64,000 bases of DNA from Rhodopseudomonas palustris (GCF_013415845.1 NZ_CP058907.1:4914501-4978500); one strand, 5' to 3'; counted from the first letter of the stretch, positions 45,202 to 53,874 are shown. Program-made: numbers and translations. Notes: generated by a model not told the origin, from the sequence alone.

Positions 45202-46413
45202 TCAGCGCTGCGCGCTGGTCTCGAACGCGGCGAACAGCTCGCGTGCGCCCGGATTGTTGCTGTTGGCGTCCATCCGCGCGTCGGTGACGGCGAGCAGCTT
45301 CGCCACGGTATTGTGACGGATCGCCACCGGATTGCGCTCATAGCCGGAGCGCTGGAAGAAGTTCGAGGTCGGCACCACCTCGCGCATCTCCTGCGGCATC
45401 GTCACCATGTCGAGGCCGGTGCTGTCGCCGGTGAGATTCATCATCTCGAGTTCGGCGGCGGTGAGCCGCTCCGGGTAGCCCTTGCGCTGCGCGAACACCA
45501 CCGAGGTCAGCAGCTTGTGAGTCTGCAGCAATGGGCCGACGTCGATGTCGAGCACCAGCGCGTGCACGCCCCAACCTTGCGGGGTGCGGCCGAGTTTTTC
45601 GTGCTCGCTCCAATTGCCCGGGATCGAGCGCGCGAACGCCACCATCCGCTTCACCACCGCGATCTTGCGGTCGAGCGCCTGACGCCGCGGTCCCGACAGC
45701 GTCGCAGCCTTGTCGTTCAGCGACTTGATGATCTGATTGCCCTGCTCGGCCAGCAGCACCAAGGTGTTGGTGGTGAGCAGCTGGTTGTAGCCGATCGCGG
45801 TCGAGATCGGCCGCGAGCCGGGCCGTGTCTTGCTGAGCCCGGACTGCATGTCGTGATCGCCGTTGCCGCCGGTCTCGAACGCATAGACCCGCACCGCCTG
45901 ATCGCGGGTCAGGCCGGCCTCGCGCGCGGCGCGGGCATAGGCGCGCTTGAACTCGACCTCGCTCGACGGACGCTGCGGCGTGAACTGATAGTATTCGGCG
46001 GCGGCGCGCACAAAATCGGCGACGACCGGCAACGACTTGCGCTCACGCGGCGGTTCGGTCGACGGCTCCGGATCGATCGGCCGCTTCGGCCCGGTATAGA
46101 CCGGCGGCTGCACCAGCACGTAGTCGTCGGGGGTGATCTGCTCGCCGGTGCGGCGCTTGGCGTTGCGGATGCGGCGCCGCTCGGCGATCGCGTCCCAATA
46201 GGCGCCGGCATCGCGTTCAAATTCGGCGCGCGCGGCCTGATACTGCTGCAGTCGGTAGCGATATTCGGCAATCGCCTGCGGCGAGGCGGCCTGCGCCATC
46301 GCGTTCGCCACCGACGACGGCAGCGGCGCCGCGGTCTGGGCGAGCGCGTGGGATCCAAAGGCGAGCAGCGCGACCGGCGCGAGCCGGGCGAGATGAATGA
46401 TCGAATGAGCCAT
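45202..46413 (-). CDS. Exported protein with lysozyme-like core (hypothetical)
   Basis: A 403-residue exported protein. Signal peptide near AHSIIHLARLAPVALLAFG with cleavage after ALAQ, a helical charged region (YQAARAEFERDAGAYWDAIAERR), a proline-rich linker, and a central part with VYAFETGGNGDHDMQSG and ISTAIGYNQLL. The E-T-G-G and G-Y-N-Q-L patterns recall lytic transglycosylase or lysozyme-like folds, in which the glutamate would be catalytic (inference). Length and composition fit a conserved rhizobial family without an assigned role. A start at 46455 is possible but would precede the signal peptide by 14 residues. Confidence 0.75.
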   Translation of the reverse strand: MAHSIIHLARLAPVALLAFGSHALAQTAAPLPSSVANAMAQAASPQAIAEYRYRLQQYQAARAEFERDAGAYWDAIAERRRIRNAKRRTGEQITPDDYVLVQPPVYTGPKRPIDPEPSTEPPRERKSLPVVADFVRAAAEYYQFTPQRPSSEVEFKRAYARAAREAGLTRDQAVRVYAFETGGNGDHDMQSGLSKTRPGSRPISTAIGYNQLLTTNTLVLLAEQGNQIIKSLNDKAATLSGPRRQALDRKIAVVKRMVAFARSIPGNWSEHEKLGRTPQGWGVHALVLDIDVGPLLQTHKLLTSVVFAQRKGYPERLTAAELEMMNLTGDSTGLDMVTMPQEMREVVPTSNFFQRSGYERNPVAIRHNTVAKLLAVTDARMDANSNNPGARELFAAFETSAQR

Positions 46414-46548
46414 GCCGCATCCTCGCCCGATAGGGTGAATGAACCGTTGCCCCACAGCTTGCGCCGGGCATCACAAGCTGTGAACCCGGCGATTGTTTGT
46501 TTACAGAAGACAAGACGAGTCAGGCGGTACGACAGCGCACGGCGCAGG

Positions 46549-47175
46549 CTACTTCCAGGCGAACACCGGCTGCTCGAGATCGGCGACGCGGGTGACGCGG
46601 CCGGCCAGCACTTCACGGAATTGATAGATCAGCGCCGCGGTCGGCGCGTGGATGAAGTCGTCCTCGTAGCGGAACCGGACCACGCGGCGGTCGCTCTCCG
46701 GGATCGAGGTGAAGTCGAACACATCCGGCGGCGCGATCTCGGCAAGGCCGACGTGATGCACCGAGGCGACTTCGTCCGGGTTCGGCGCCAGCGGCCCGCT
46801 TCCCGCAGCCCACGCCACCACCGGGGTCACCAGATAGCCGGAGCGGGTCGGATAGTCATCGAGGATGCCGAGCACGTCGCCGGCGTTGAGCGCGAGACCG
46901 AGCTCTTCGTGCAATTCCCGCAGCGCGGTTTCGGGCGCTGTCTCGCCGTCGTCGCAGCGACCGCCCGGTAGCGCCCATTGATAGGCGTGGGAGCGCAGCC
47001 GCGGCGAGCGACGCGTCAGCAGGAACGCCGCACTGCCGTCCTCCGCCGCGACCAGCGCGATCGCGACCGCGGCGCGCTTCAGCCCGGACGGCGTCAGGCC
47101 ATCGTCGTGGCGCGGAAAAGCCGCGCAGCGCGCGGCGATCAGGGCTCGGGTGGCATCGTCGTGCGCGTGGCTCAT
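46549..47175 (-). CDS. Nudix hydrolase (CoA pyrophosphatase-like)
   Basis: A 208-residue Nudix enzyme. The Nudix box is GGRCDDGETAPETALRELHE followed by ELG, complete with REXXEEXG-type glutamates. The flanking region LLTRRSPRLRSHAYQWALPGG resembles the CoA-pyrophosphatase subgroup (NudL/YeaB). It probably hydrolyses CoA or a related nucleotide pyrophosphate in the cytoplasm. Divergent from the thioesterase gene that follows. Confidence 0.9.
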   Translation of the reverse strand: MSHAHDDATRALIAARCAAFPRHDDGLTPSGLKRAAVAIALVAAEDGSAAFLLTRRSPRLRSHAYQWALPGGRCDDGETAPETALRELHEELGLALNAGDVLGILDDYPTRSGYLVTPVVAWAAGSGPLAPNPDEVASVHHVGLAEIAPPDVFDFTSIPESDRRVVRFRYEDDFIHAPTAALIYQFREVLAGRVTRVADLEQPVFAWK

Positions 47176-47254
47176 CCGTCTTGACTACACTGCGCACCTG
47201 ACCGAGGAAACCGTTGCCGCCGCGCAAGGCCATGCGGCGATGGAGAGCCGATCG

Positions 47255-47680
47255 ATGACCGAGACCACCACCGCCCGCAGCATGAAGGCCGACGGCTGGA
47301 GCGTGATCCACGACGACGGCTTCATCGATCTGGTCGGGCCGCTGTGGCATCGCTGCGTCGACGGCACCAACGAATACGCGATCGCGACCGCGGCCAAGCA
47401 TCGCAACAAGCGCGGCCTGGTGCAGGGCGGGCTGATGATGACGCTGGCGGACCGCACCTCGGGCATCGCGGCGCGCGATCAGTCCGGCGCGCCGCATCTC
47501 GCCACGGTGCAGATGGACACGCATTTCGTCGACGCCGCCGAGATCGGCGACCTGCTGATCTCGCGGCCGCGGGTGGTGCGGACCACGCGCAGCCTGATCT
47601 TCACCTCGACCGAAGTCAGCGTCGACCGCCGCTGCATCATCCTGGCGCACGGCGTGTTCAAGATCGTGCGGCCGCGCTGA
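47255..47680 (+). CDS. PaaI-like hotdog-fold thioesterase
   Basis: A 141-residue hotdog-fold protein with RGLVQGGLMMTLADRTSGIAA, the PaaI-type motif in which the acidic residue of the central helix attacks or activates water. Strands QMDTHFVDAAEIGDLL and RSLIFTSTEVSVD follow. It likely cleaves acyl-CoA esters; the substrate is unknown. ATG 47255 has GGAGAG at good spacing; upstream in-frame ATGs overlap the divergent Nudix leader. Confidence 0.88.
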   Translation: MTETTTARSMKADGWSVIHDDGFIDLVGPLWHRCVDGTNEYAIATAAKHRNKRGLVQGGLMMTLADRTSGIAARDQSGAPHLATVQMDTHFVDAAEIGDLLISRPRVVRTTRSLIFTSTEVSVDRRCIILAHGVFKIVRPR

Positions 47681-47695
47681 CGGCCGCCCGGCGGC

Positions 47696-48442
47696 TCAGG
47701 CGGCGCGGCACCACCGCGCCAGCGCGTCCAGCGTCACCAGGGACTCGCCGGCCCCAACGCCGGCAAGATGCCGATACGGCGCATCCGGCTCGCCGAGATC
47801 GCTGAGCACCGCCAGCGCACCGGGGAAATCGTCGCCCTCGGTATAGAGCCCCGGGGTGACGATGGTCGGCAGCCCGGCGGCCCGCGCTGCGCGGACCCCG
47901 TTGGTGGAATCCTCGAACGCGACGCAATCGGCGGCCGGCAGCTTCAGGGCGTCGAGCACGTAGAGGTAGATGTCCGGCGCCGGTTTCTTGGCCGGCACCA
48001 CATCGCCGGCACCGACCGCGTCGAACAGCGCCATCGCGTCCGGCCCGAGCGAGGACTCCAGCAGCGCCTCGACATTCGGCAGGCTGGTGGTGGTGGCAAT
48101 GCCGAGCTTCACGCCGGCCGCCTTGGCCTCGCGGATCAGCCGCGCCACGCCGGGGCGCAGCGCGGTGCCGGCGACGACCAGCGCGGTGTAGCGGTCGGTC
48201 TTGGCCCGGTGCAGTTCGGGGATCCGATCGGCCGCCCGCTCGGCGCCATCCGGTTCCGACTTCAGGAAGTGAGCGATCCGCTCCTTGCCGCCGGTGACGT
48301 CGAGCAGCTTGCGATACAGCGTCGCATCCCAATGCCACGGCAGTTGCTCGGCCGCGAAGGTGGCGTTGAAGGCCTGACGGTGCAGCTCTTCGGTCTCGGC
48401 GAGCGTGCCATCGACGTCGAAGATCAGTGCAGAAGGTAACAT
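47696..48442 (-). CDS. HAD-superfamily phosphatase, CbbY-like
   Basis: A 248-residue HAD phosphatase. Motif I is FDVDGTLAETEELHRQAFN, with the ETEELHR cap sequence typical of CbbY, motif II is IATTTSLPNV, the lysine lies in PAKKPAPDIYLYVL, and the acidic motif is CVAFEDSTNGVRAA. CbbY of Rhodobacter removes phosphate from xylulose-1,5-bisphosphate, an inhibitor of Rubisco. Here the gene is not in a Calvin-cycle cluster, so the substrate is open. ATG 48442 is preferred to the GTG at 48451. Confidence 0.9.
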   Translation of the reverse strand: MLPSALIFDVDGTLAETEELHRQAFNATFAAEQLPWHWDATLYRKLLDVTGGKERIAHFLKSEPDGAERAADRIPELHRAKTDRYTALVVAGTALRPGVARLIREAKAAGVKLGIATTTSLPNVEALLESSLGPDAMALFDAVGAGDVVPAKKPAPDIYLYVLDALKLPAADCVAFEDSTNGVRAARAAGLPTIVTPGLYTEGDDFPGALAVLSDLGEPDAPYRHLAGVGAGESLVTLDALARWCRAA

Positions 48443-48558
48443 AGAACCCACTTACTCTCGGACCGTGCGAGGCGTCCAAAAAATGAACACAAATCGGACC
48501 TGACAATGACTTGGGCAGGGTGTAAAGCAAACTTTACAATCATCATCAAGCCGCTCCG

Positions 48559-48711
48559 ATGTCCGATATCGAACACGACTATTCTGCTCAGCGCCGCTGC
48601 GAGAAATGCGGCGGTGAAATGAAGCTGATCGGCCGTTTGCCGCGTCGGCTGCAACATCCCGCCCGAACCGTATTCCGCTGCTCCGCCTGCGACAACGTCG
48701 TGCAGGAATAG
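48559..48711 (+). CDS. Zinc-ribbon microprotein
   Basis: A 50-residue protein with two C-X2-C knuckles (RRCEKCGGEM and FRCSACDNVV) 25 residues apart, enough for one zinc ribbon. Between them lies a basic stretch (IGRLPRRLQHPART). No other domain. It starts about 115 bases from the divergent HAD gene and ends six bases before the convergent response-regulator gene. It is probably a DNA-, RNA- or protein-binding adaptor (inference). The regular cysteine pattern makes it a convincing gene despite its size. Confidence 0.75.
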   Translation: MSDIEHDYSAQRRCEKCGGEMKLIGRLPRRLQHPARTVFRCSACDNVVQE

Positions 48712-48717
48712 CCGAAC

Positions 48718-49107
48718 CTAGCCAGGCGCCGGGCCTCCTTGCGCCAGCGCGGCATCCATCAGCTTCTGCAATTGTTTGGCGGTGAACGGCTTGGCCAGGC
48801 AATAGACGCCGTTCTCGACCGTCATCCCCTCCCGCTTCAGCATCGCCGCATCGAACTCGGGCAGCATTCCGCTGATCACGATGATCGGCAGCGCCGGCCG
48901 CGCCGCCCGCACCGCCGCCAGCACGCTCTTGTCCTGCACCTTGGGCAGGCTGAGATCGATCAGTGCCAGCGCGGGATCGCTACAGCTGAGCCAGTCGAGC
49001 GCCCCAGCCCCACTGTCGCACACCGTCACCTGATGGCCGGCTTTGCCCAACACCAGGGTCAACACCGTACGCACCGCGGGCTCGTCGTCGACGACCAGCA
49101 CCTCCAT
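48718..49107 (-). CDS. Single-domain response regulator
   Basis: A 129-residue receiver domain: acidic pair in LVVDDEPAVR (residues 5-7), phosphoacceptor in LALIDLSLPKV near residue 51, Thr/Ser in PIIVISGML, switch lysine in CLAKPFTAKQL. No output domain. No kinase gene is nearby. Start at 49107 (MEVLVVDDE) is the canonical receiver N-terminus; the 15 residues upstream are not. Confidence 0.92.
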   Translation of the reverse strand: MEVLVVDDEPAVRTVLTLVLGKAGHQVTVCDSGAGALDWLSCSDPALALIDLSLPKVQDKSVLAAVRAARPALPIIVISGMLPEFDAAMLKREGMTVENGVYCLAKPFTAKQLQKLMDAALAQGGPAPG

Positions 49108-49628
49108 CACCACCTCTTGGCAGGCGTAAGGACCGTGAGCGCCGCGACGCAAAACAAAGACCGGCTATGACGGTGTCAGATTGCTGCAGTTTGCGAAACG
49201 AGCGCAACTGGTAACGCTACGAGCGCGGGCACCGATGCACGCCGTTCAGCGATGCTGGACTAGCGAGCGCGGAAGCGAAGGGGGAGGGTGCCAGGGGCGA
49301 CTTCACACTGTGAAGTAGATCGCCTTGTATTTATTTTCCAACCTGTCCAGGCAATTTACCCTCAGCGATACCCGTGATGCCGTCTCGATCACGCCGGTCG
49401 GCTGTGAATAACCGGCATAACTTCGCCCTATTCGCGAGTACTGCGCCGCACCGCGTAAAATGCGTGTAGTCGGCGGCGATTCGCCTGCTCATGAAAAAAC
49501 CGGGCTCGCCTTCCCAAGAGTTCGCCCGGCTTCATGTCTCCAAACCACCTGCGGGCTTGGCCTTGATTTCAGTCTCGATGAAAATCACCACGTGAAGATT
49601 TTCAAGTCTGGTGTCGGCGTCGTAGCGA
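49108..49628. other. Intergenic region at the edge of the accessory segment
   Basis: 520 bases without a convincing gene. Holds a perfect 15-bp palindrome CTTCACACTGTGAAG (49301-49315), a near-copy of the tRNA-Phe 3' end (GGTGCC-AGGGGCG at 49288-49300), a GAAAATC/GATTTTC hairpin (49580-49603), and lower GC than the genes to the left. A 34-codon frame from about 49491 is probably chance. Confidence 0.5.
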
Positions 49629-50591
49629 CTACTGGGCGGCCTTCGGGCCGCCCCCCTTCACATTCTCGGCGCCGAACGTCTTTTTCCTAAACAATCTCTT
49701 CAGCATCGGGATCTTCGTAGGACGCGCGTTCTTCCAGTCTTTGTACATGGTACGGAAATTCTCGTACTCGCTATCCGGAGGCATGATGTCTTTGAAGCGA
49801 GAGAGGTCGACGGTCGACACCAAGGGACCTTCAACCTTGCATTTATTACGCAGCTGTTTTCTGAGCTCGATCGCATGGCCGTACAGATCTTCGCCAATCA
49901 TTGTGCTGAACGCGATCACGTCGTCGGTCTGCCTATAAATCGATTCGATGAGCATTTGGTATCTGCGGTCGACGACGCCTCCTTGCGGCACGCCTAAGTA
50001 CAGTTCGACGATGTTCGGAGGATTGCTGGCACGCCAATCGTCAGAGAGCTTGTTCCTGCCCTCCATGGATTCAGTCAACGCCTGTATCGAAGAAAGTAAA
50101 ACCGGTACCAGCAAGAGAGATGGCCCCGTGAGCGATATTCTGTCGAACACGAGTTCCTTGATCTCGGTGACCGGAGACAGAAGCGGTTTTATCGTTTGTA
50201 GATCGACACTCAGAACATACGGCTGATTTGCTGGAATCGCACCCGACGCACGCTGGGCTAGAAAGTTCGCGAACTTTTGCTGCTCCTTGTCGTAAGTGTC
50301 CTTCAGCTCCTTCACGAACTGTCGCTTCAGTCCGAGGTGTGCATTGGCGACGCCATACACCATGCTCGAGGCTGCGTTGGTTTGACGGATCTCGCGCATG
50401 AGCTCGTCCCTGAGCTTCGACTTTTCGGCGATCTTCTGTGCCGCCCATGCGCCGCCGAATGCTCCCGCGAGTGATCCGACGAGTGACGTAGTGAAATTGG
50501 ATTCGAGGACGGTCCTAACGCTCGTGGCCGCATCCTTGATTTGCTCAAAAGTCTCATGCCAATTTGGTAGGTAGCTGAGTAAGCCGCTCAT
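49629..50591 (-). CDS. Hypothetical protein with one membrane segment
   Basis: A 320-residue protein not recognised. One glycine-rich hydrophobic segment lies near residues 37-57 (TSLVGSLAGAFGGAWAA), followed by a charged coiled region (KIAEKSKLRDELMREIRQT). A second hydrophobic stretch (GPSLLLVPVLLSSIQAL) lies near residues 155-172. The rest is mixed helical and ends with basic residues. GC and codon use are more moderate than in the core genes, consistent with transfer. Its last codons lie in a strong GC hairpin (49634-49653). Lies between the core genome and a decayed integrase. No function can be given. Confidence 0.75.
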   Translation of the reverse strand: MSGLLSYLPNWHETFEQIKDAATSVRTVLESNFTTSLVGSLAGAFGGAWAAQKIAEKSKLRDELMREIRQTNAASSMVYGVANAHLGLKRQFVKELKDTYDKEQQKFANFLAQRASGAIPANQPYVLSVDLQTIKPLLSPVTEIKELVFDRISLTGPSLLLVPVLLSSIQALTESMEGRNKLSDDWRASNPPNIVELYLGVPQGGVVDRRYQMLIESIYRQTDDVIAFSTMIGEDLYGHAIELRKQLRNKCKVEGPLVSTVDLSRFKDIMPPDSEYENFRTMYKDWKNARPTKIPMLKRLFRKKTFGAENVKGGGPKAAQ

Positions 50592-50741
50592 GTTTGCCCT
50601 CAAATTGCATAATGCGAGACGTTCGCCTTATAAAAGACCGTCTCCGGAGAGAGGGTAGTTTGCCGCTTTCGGCTCGTGGCCAGGTCGGGTGGATTGCCCA
50701 AGAATGGGTCTATCGGAAATAACTGTGCCGCTTGCCGCTGA

Positions 50742-51205
50742 TCACCGCCGTGGATTCTTCATCCATTTCAGTGCGGCTGCGTGGCTTTCGGAGATCGGCC
50801 GGTTTGAGAGCGGCGACGCGAGATCCTGAAGCAGCCAGCGGTTCTTGTTGACAGTGTTCGAGGCGCACCCGTTTTCCCGGAGTTTGTCCAGGCACTCGGT
50901 CACGACGCCGAACGTGTTCGCCGCGGCGACTGCCTATGCGATCTTATCTTGCTCGCGCTAGCGCGCGGGGTCCACGCCGGTCGCGAGCACAGCGCGCGCC
51001 TCTTCCCAACGCGATCAGGCAACCGTTACCGGCACGTCCGGGCAAGCCCCGAATGAGGTCGGTTTCTTTTCCGGTGAACCGGTAGCGGAAGCGCCAGAGC
51101 TTCGACCCGCTTGTCTCGATCTGAAGCGCGAGGCCTCGGCCATCCGAGATGCCTGTACGAATTTGCGCGCCGCTTTGCCGCTTCAATCGCAAGGTTCGTG
51201 AGCAT
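50742..51205 (-). pseudogene. Decayed P4-type phage integrase
   Basis: Reading the minus strand in pieces gives the N-terminus of a DUF4102/P4-type integrase: MLTNLAIEAAKRR, then in a shifted frame GISDGRGLALQIETSGSKLW and RFRYRFTGKET. After another shift come EEARAVLATGVDPAR, a stop, and TFGVVTECLDKLRENG with NRWLLQDLASPLSNRPISE, the SAM-like core-binding domain. The catalytic domain is missing. At least two frameshifts and stops are present. The start faces the tRNA-Phe-derived repeat at 51365, the standard position for such integrases, so it marks an earlier island at the same site. Confidence 0.85.
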
Positions 51206-51577
51206 GTGGGTAGTCCTTTCTGTTGAAGGACGACCTACTCTCAGTGCTACCCGCGAATTTCTGGGATGTCACGGGACGCCTTGGTGCAAGTCGGCGACGT
51301 AACCCGCTGCAATTTCAGCGCTTTACGGTACGTATGGTGTGCTTTAGGGCGCTGTGGGTACAGGAAATGGTGCCCAGGGGCGGGATGCGCGGGCCGAAGC
51401 TCGGCTCATTGAATTTACTAGCTTTTTCTTAGCCTAGGCGAGCATTGTTTACCACCCCTGTTACACAACCTTGCCGCCTGTGGACGAGGCCTGTAGGCGC
51501 TATTGCGGAATCAACCCGCAGTTGCCTTGATTCGAAGGATCGCGTTTCGTGGCTGCAGGTAATCGGGGGCACTAGGA
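51206..51577. other. Island left boundary region
   Basis: 370 bases without genes, containing the left 22-bp attachment repeat (51365-51386). Right of the repeat is AT-richer DNA before the first island gene. No clear promoter assigned. Confidence 0.5.
51365..51386. repeat. Left attachment site (attL) of tRNA-Phe island
   Basis: A 22-bp direct repeat including TGGTGCCCAGGGGCGGGAT, identical to 61475-61496, which is the 3' end of tRNA-Phe. After it the sequence diverges from the tRNA. The spacing defines a 10.1-kb island. Confidence 0.92.
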
Positions 51578-52948
51578 ATGTATGCCGGCTTCAAACCCGT
51601 TGAGCTAAAGCTCGGCGATATCGACCTAGACGACAAAAATCCAAGAATCGTCTCGCAGACGCCGTTGACGACACAAGGCGCCATTCTGGCCTACCTCTAC
51701 GAGCACGAAGAGCTGGAAGCCTTCATCAAGCGAATTGCGTCCGAAGGTCACAACGTGGGCGCGGAACGTCCCTACGTCATCAAAAAGGGAACCCGCTATG
51801 TCGTTATTGAGGGGAACACGCGCGTCGCCGCCTATAAGGTCCTGACCGGCCTCATCAAGCCGCCCAAGGACTATGCGCAAACGGTACCCAACGTATCCGA
51901 GACCCTCAAGAAAGCACTCCTGAATGTCGTATGCACGCTGGCGCCCGATCGAGATTCGCTAATGCCCGTGATGGCCGGGGCCCATTTTGGTCGCGGCGAC
52001 AAGTCCCAGTGGGGCTATCTTGGCAGCCGGCAAACGATCTACAACGAATGGAAGGCGGGCAAAACACTCGGAAAGATTGGCAAGGTTTTCAGGCTCACCC
52101 AAGGAGAAGTCAAAGACTATATCCTTGAGTATCAGTTGTACCTCAAGGCCCTCTCACTCAATTGGACGCACAAGGAGAAAGACGTCCTCCTTGCGCCAAA
52201 CGTTGCCTTCAACCCACCGGTTCGCTTTCTGCAGACCAGTGGCCACAAGGACAAGATGGGCATCAAGTACGATACTGCCAATTTGAAGGTCGTGTTCGCT
52301 GGAGACGCAGATAAAAAGTTCAAGCACCTTGTGAAGAAGCTGGTCGTCAACCCGGAGCGCGGACTGGGCGCTACGGCGTCGTATGACAGCGTATTCTCCG
52401 ATTATGATGAGGCCAGTTCCGGGGCAAAACCTGCGAAAACGGGACGAAGCGCGAAGACCGGAGGCGCAAGCGGCGCTAGCGGGGGCTCATCTGGAGGCGG
52501 GTCTACAGGCGGAGGCAGCGCGGGCGGAGCAACCGGCAGTGGGAGCCCCAAGCCCAAGCCCGGCGCACTCTTTGGCTACCAGCCCGGCAAGATCAATAGT
52601 GGCCTCATCACCCAGTTGCTGAAAGAGGCCAAGGAGATCAACTGCAGGAAATACCCCGCGGCCGCGACATTTTTGCTGCGCAACATCGTCGAGTCGATCT
52701 TGAAGCACATCATCGACGTTCAGGGCGGCAACAAAACTGGCAAGTCGCACGACCTGGAAGGCGCCCTCAACTACATCGCCAGCAATGCAATCGTGCTGCC
52801 TCCCGGCGATAAGAAAATACTGGCCGAATTCAAGAGGGATCATCTCGCCTATCTCAATCTCGGAGCCCATGGAAACATTATTCCAAATGAGACACGACTG
52901 GCAGCTGCTCGGGATTCAATCGATCAATTCGTAAAGAAGCATGTGTGA
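51578..52948 (+). CDS. ParB-like N-terminal protein with helical C-terminal domain
   Basis: A 456-residue protein. Residues about 8-90 match the ParB/sulfiredoxin-like fold: LKLGDIDLDDKNPRI at the start and YVVIEGNTRVAAYKVLTG, equivalent to the ParB GERR box. A helix-turn-helix-like stretch follows (TLGKIGKVFRLTQGEVKDYI). A Gly/Ser-rich low-complexity linker of about 45 residues (near 288-333) leads to a helical C-terminal domain (KYPAAATFLLRNIVESILKH ... HLAYLNLGAHG) that recalls DUF4145/HEPN-like helical bundles without a clear R-X4-6-H. Its stop overlaps the Dam start by one base. Function unknown; DNA modification or defence is inferred. Confidence 0.75.
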   Translation: MYAGFKPVELKLGDIDLDDKNPRIVSQTPLTTQGAILAYLYEHEELEAFIKRIASEGHNVGAERPYVIKKGTRYVVIEGNTRVAAYKVLTGLIKPPKDYAQTVPNVSETLKKALLNVVCTLAPDRDSLMPVMAGAHFGRGDKSQWGYLGSRQTIYNEWKAGKTLGKIGKVFRLTQGEVKDYILEYQLYLKALSLNWTHKEKDVLLAPNVAFNPPVRFLQTSGHKDKMGIKYDTANLKVVFAGDADKKFKHLVKKLVVNPERGLGATASYDSVFSDYDEASSGAKPAKTGRSAKTGGASGASGGSSGGGSTGGGSAGGATGSGSPKPKPGALFGYQPGKINSGLITQLLKEAKEINCRKYPAAATFLLRNIVESILKHIIDVQGGNKTGKSHDLEGALNYIASNAIVLPPGDKKILAEFKRDHLAYLNLGAHGNIIPNETRLAAARDSIDQFVKKHV

Positions 52949-53874
52949 TGATTAACTCGCCCCTTCGCTATCCCGGCGGCAAGGCAAAACTGTTCCCGTA
53001 CTTCGTCGAGCTGATACGCGAAAACAAACTCTTCGGCCGCGACTACTGCGAGCCATATGCTGGGGGCGCCGGGCTTGCAATTCGCTTGCTCACCAACGGC
53101 TTTATTGACAGGGTCTTTATTAATGACCTCGACCCGTCGATCTACGCCTTCTGGGTTTCTGCGCTTTTTGATACCGATAGATTCTGCCGTCTCATTGCAA
53201 AGACCGAGATCACCATCGACCAATGGTATCGGCAGCAGAAGGTGTGGCAAAACGCCGACGTCGACAACAAGCTTGCCCTTGGATTCGCAGCCTATTTCCT
53301 TAACCGCACAAATCGCTCTGGCATCATCGAAGGAGCGGGACCCATTGGCGGCTTTGCCCAAAAAGGAAAATGGAAGATCGATGTGCGGCTAGTGAAAGAC
53401 CGACAGATCGAGAACCTGAAGGCTCTGGCTGGCTACGCCAATCAAATCGAAGTCACGAATCTGGATGCCATCGACTTTCTCCAGAAAACACTGAGCAATC
53501 CAAATACCCTAACTTATCTAGACCCCCCTTACTTCGTAAAGGGTCACAAGCTTTACAAGAATTTCTACGAGCCGAAAGATCACGAAGAAATTGCTGAGTT
53601 GCTCCGCAACGAGCGGAGCGCAAATTGGGTCGTTTCCTACGACGACGTACCGGAAATTCGTGCTGCATACTCGACATTTGATCCCACAACTTATCTCCTG
53701 AGCTACAGCGCGGGCGAGAAGTCCGAAGGGCCCGAGGTCATTTTTCTAAGCGATAGCATTAAGCCGCCAGTCGTCCCCGGCTTCAGTGTGCATCATGTTC
53801 GGCGCAAGGTCGCTGCAAAGCGCCCAGTAGCCACCAAGAAGTCCCTCGCTTCGAAGGCACGTAAACAAGCTTAG
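52948..53874 (+). CDS. Dam-type (D12 class) adenine-N6 DNA methyltransferase
   Basis: A 308-residue enzyme of the D12/Dam class. Motif I-like INSPLRYPGGKAKLFPYF at the N-terminus binds SAM together with YCEPYAGGAGLAIRL, and the catalytic motif IV is YLDPPYFVKG. A target-recognition region lies between (RTNRSGIIEGAGPIGGF). It methylates adenine; the recognition sequence cannot be told. The ATG overlaps the stop of the ParB-like gene (TGATG), so the two are made together. No classical restriction endonuclease adjoins. The basic C-terminal tail (about 30 residues, KRPVATKKSLASKARKQA) is unusual. Confidence 0.92.
   Translation: MINSPLRYPGGKAKLFPYFVELIRENKLFGRDYCEPYAGGAGLAIRLLTNGFIDRVFINDLDPSIYAFWVSALFDTDRFCRLIAKTEITIDQWYRQQKVWQNADVDNKLALGFAAYFLNRTNRSGIIEGAGPIGGFAQKGKWKIDVRLVKDRQIENLKALAGYANQIEVTNLDAIDFLQKTLSNPNTLTYLDPPYFVKGHKLYKNFYEPKDHEEIAELLRNERSANWVVSYDDVPEIRAAYSTFDPTTYLLSYSAGEKSEGPEVIFLSDSIKPPVVPGFSVHHVRRKVAAKRPVATKKSLASKARKQA

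Noticed and set aside
49491..49595. A 34-codon frame with a hairpin around it
   Set aside because: No ribosome-binding site or recognisable sequence; overlaps stem-loops and looks like chance.
49634..49653. GGGCGGCC-TTCG-GGCCGCCC hairpin as a transcription terminator
   Set aside because: It lies inside the last codons of the minus-strand gene and no T-tract follows in either direction.
52483..52560. Gly/Ser-rich run in the ParB-like gene as a frameshift or assembly artefact
   Set aside because: The frame continues with a coherent helical domain on the far side and codon use stays normal; a flexible linker is simpler.
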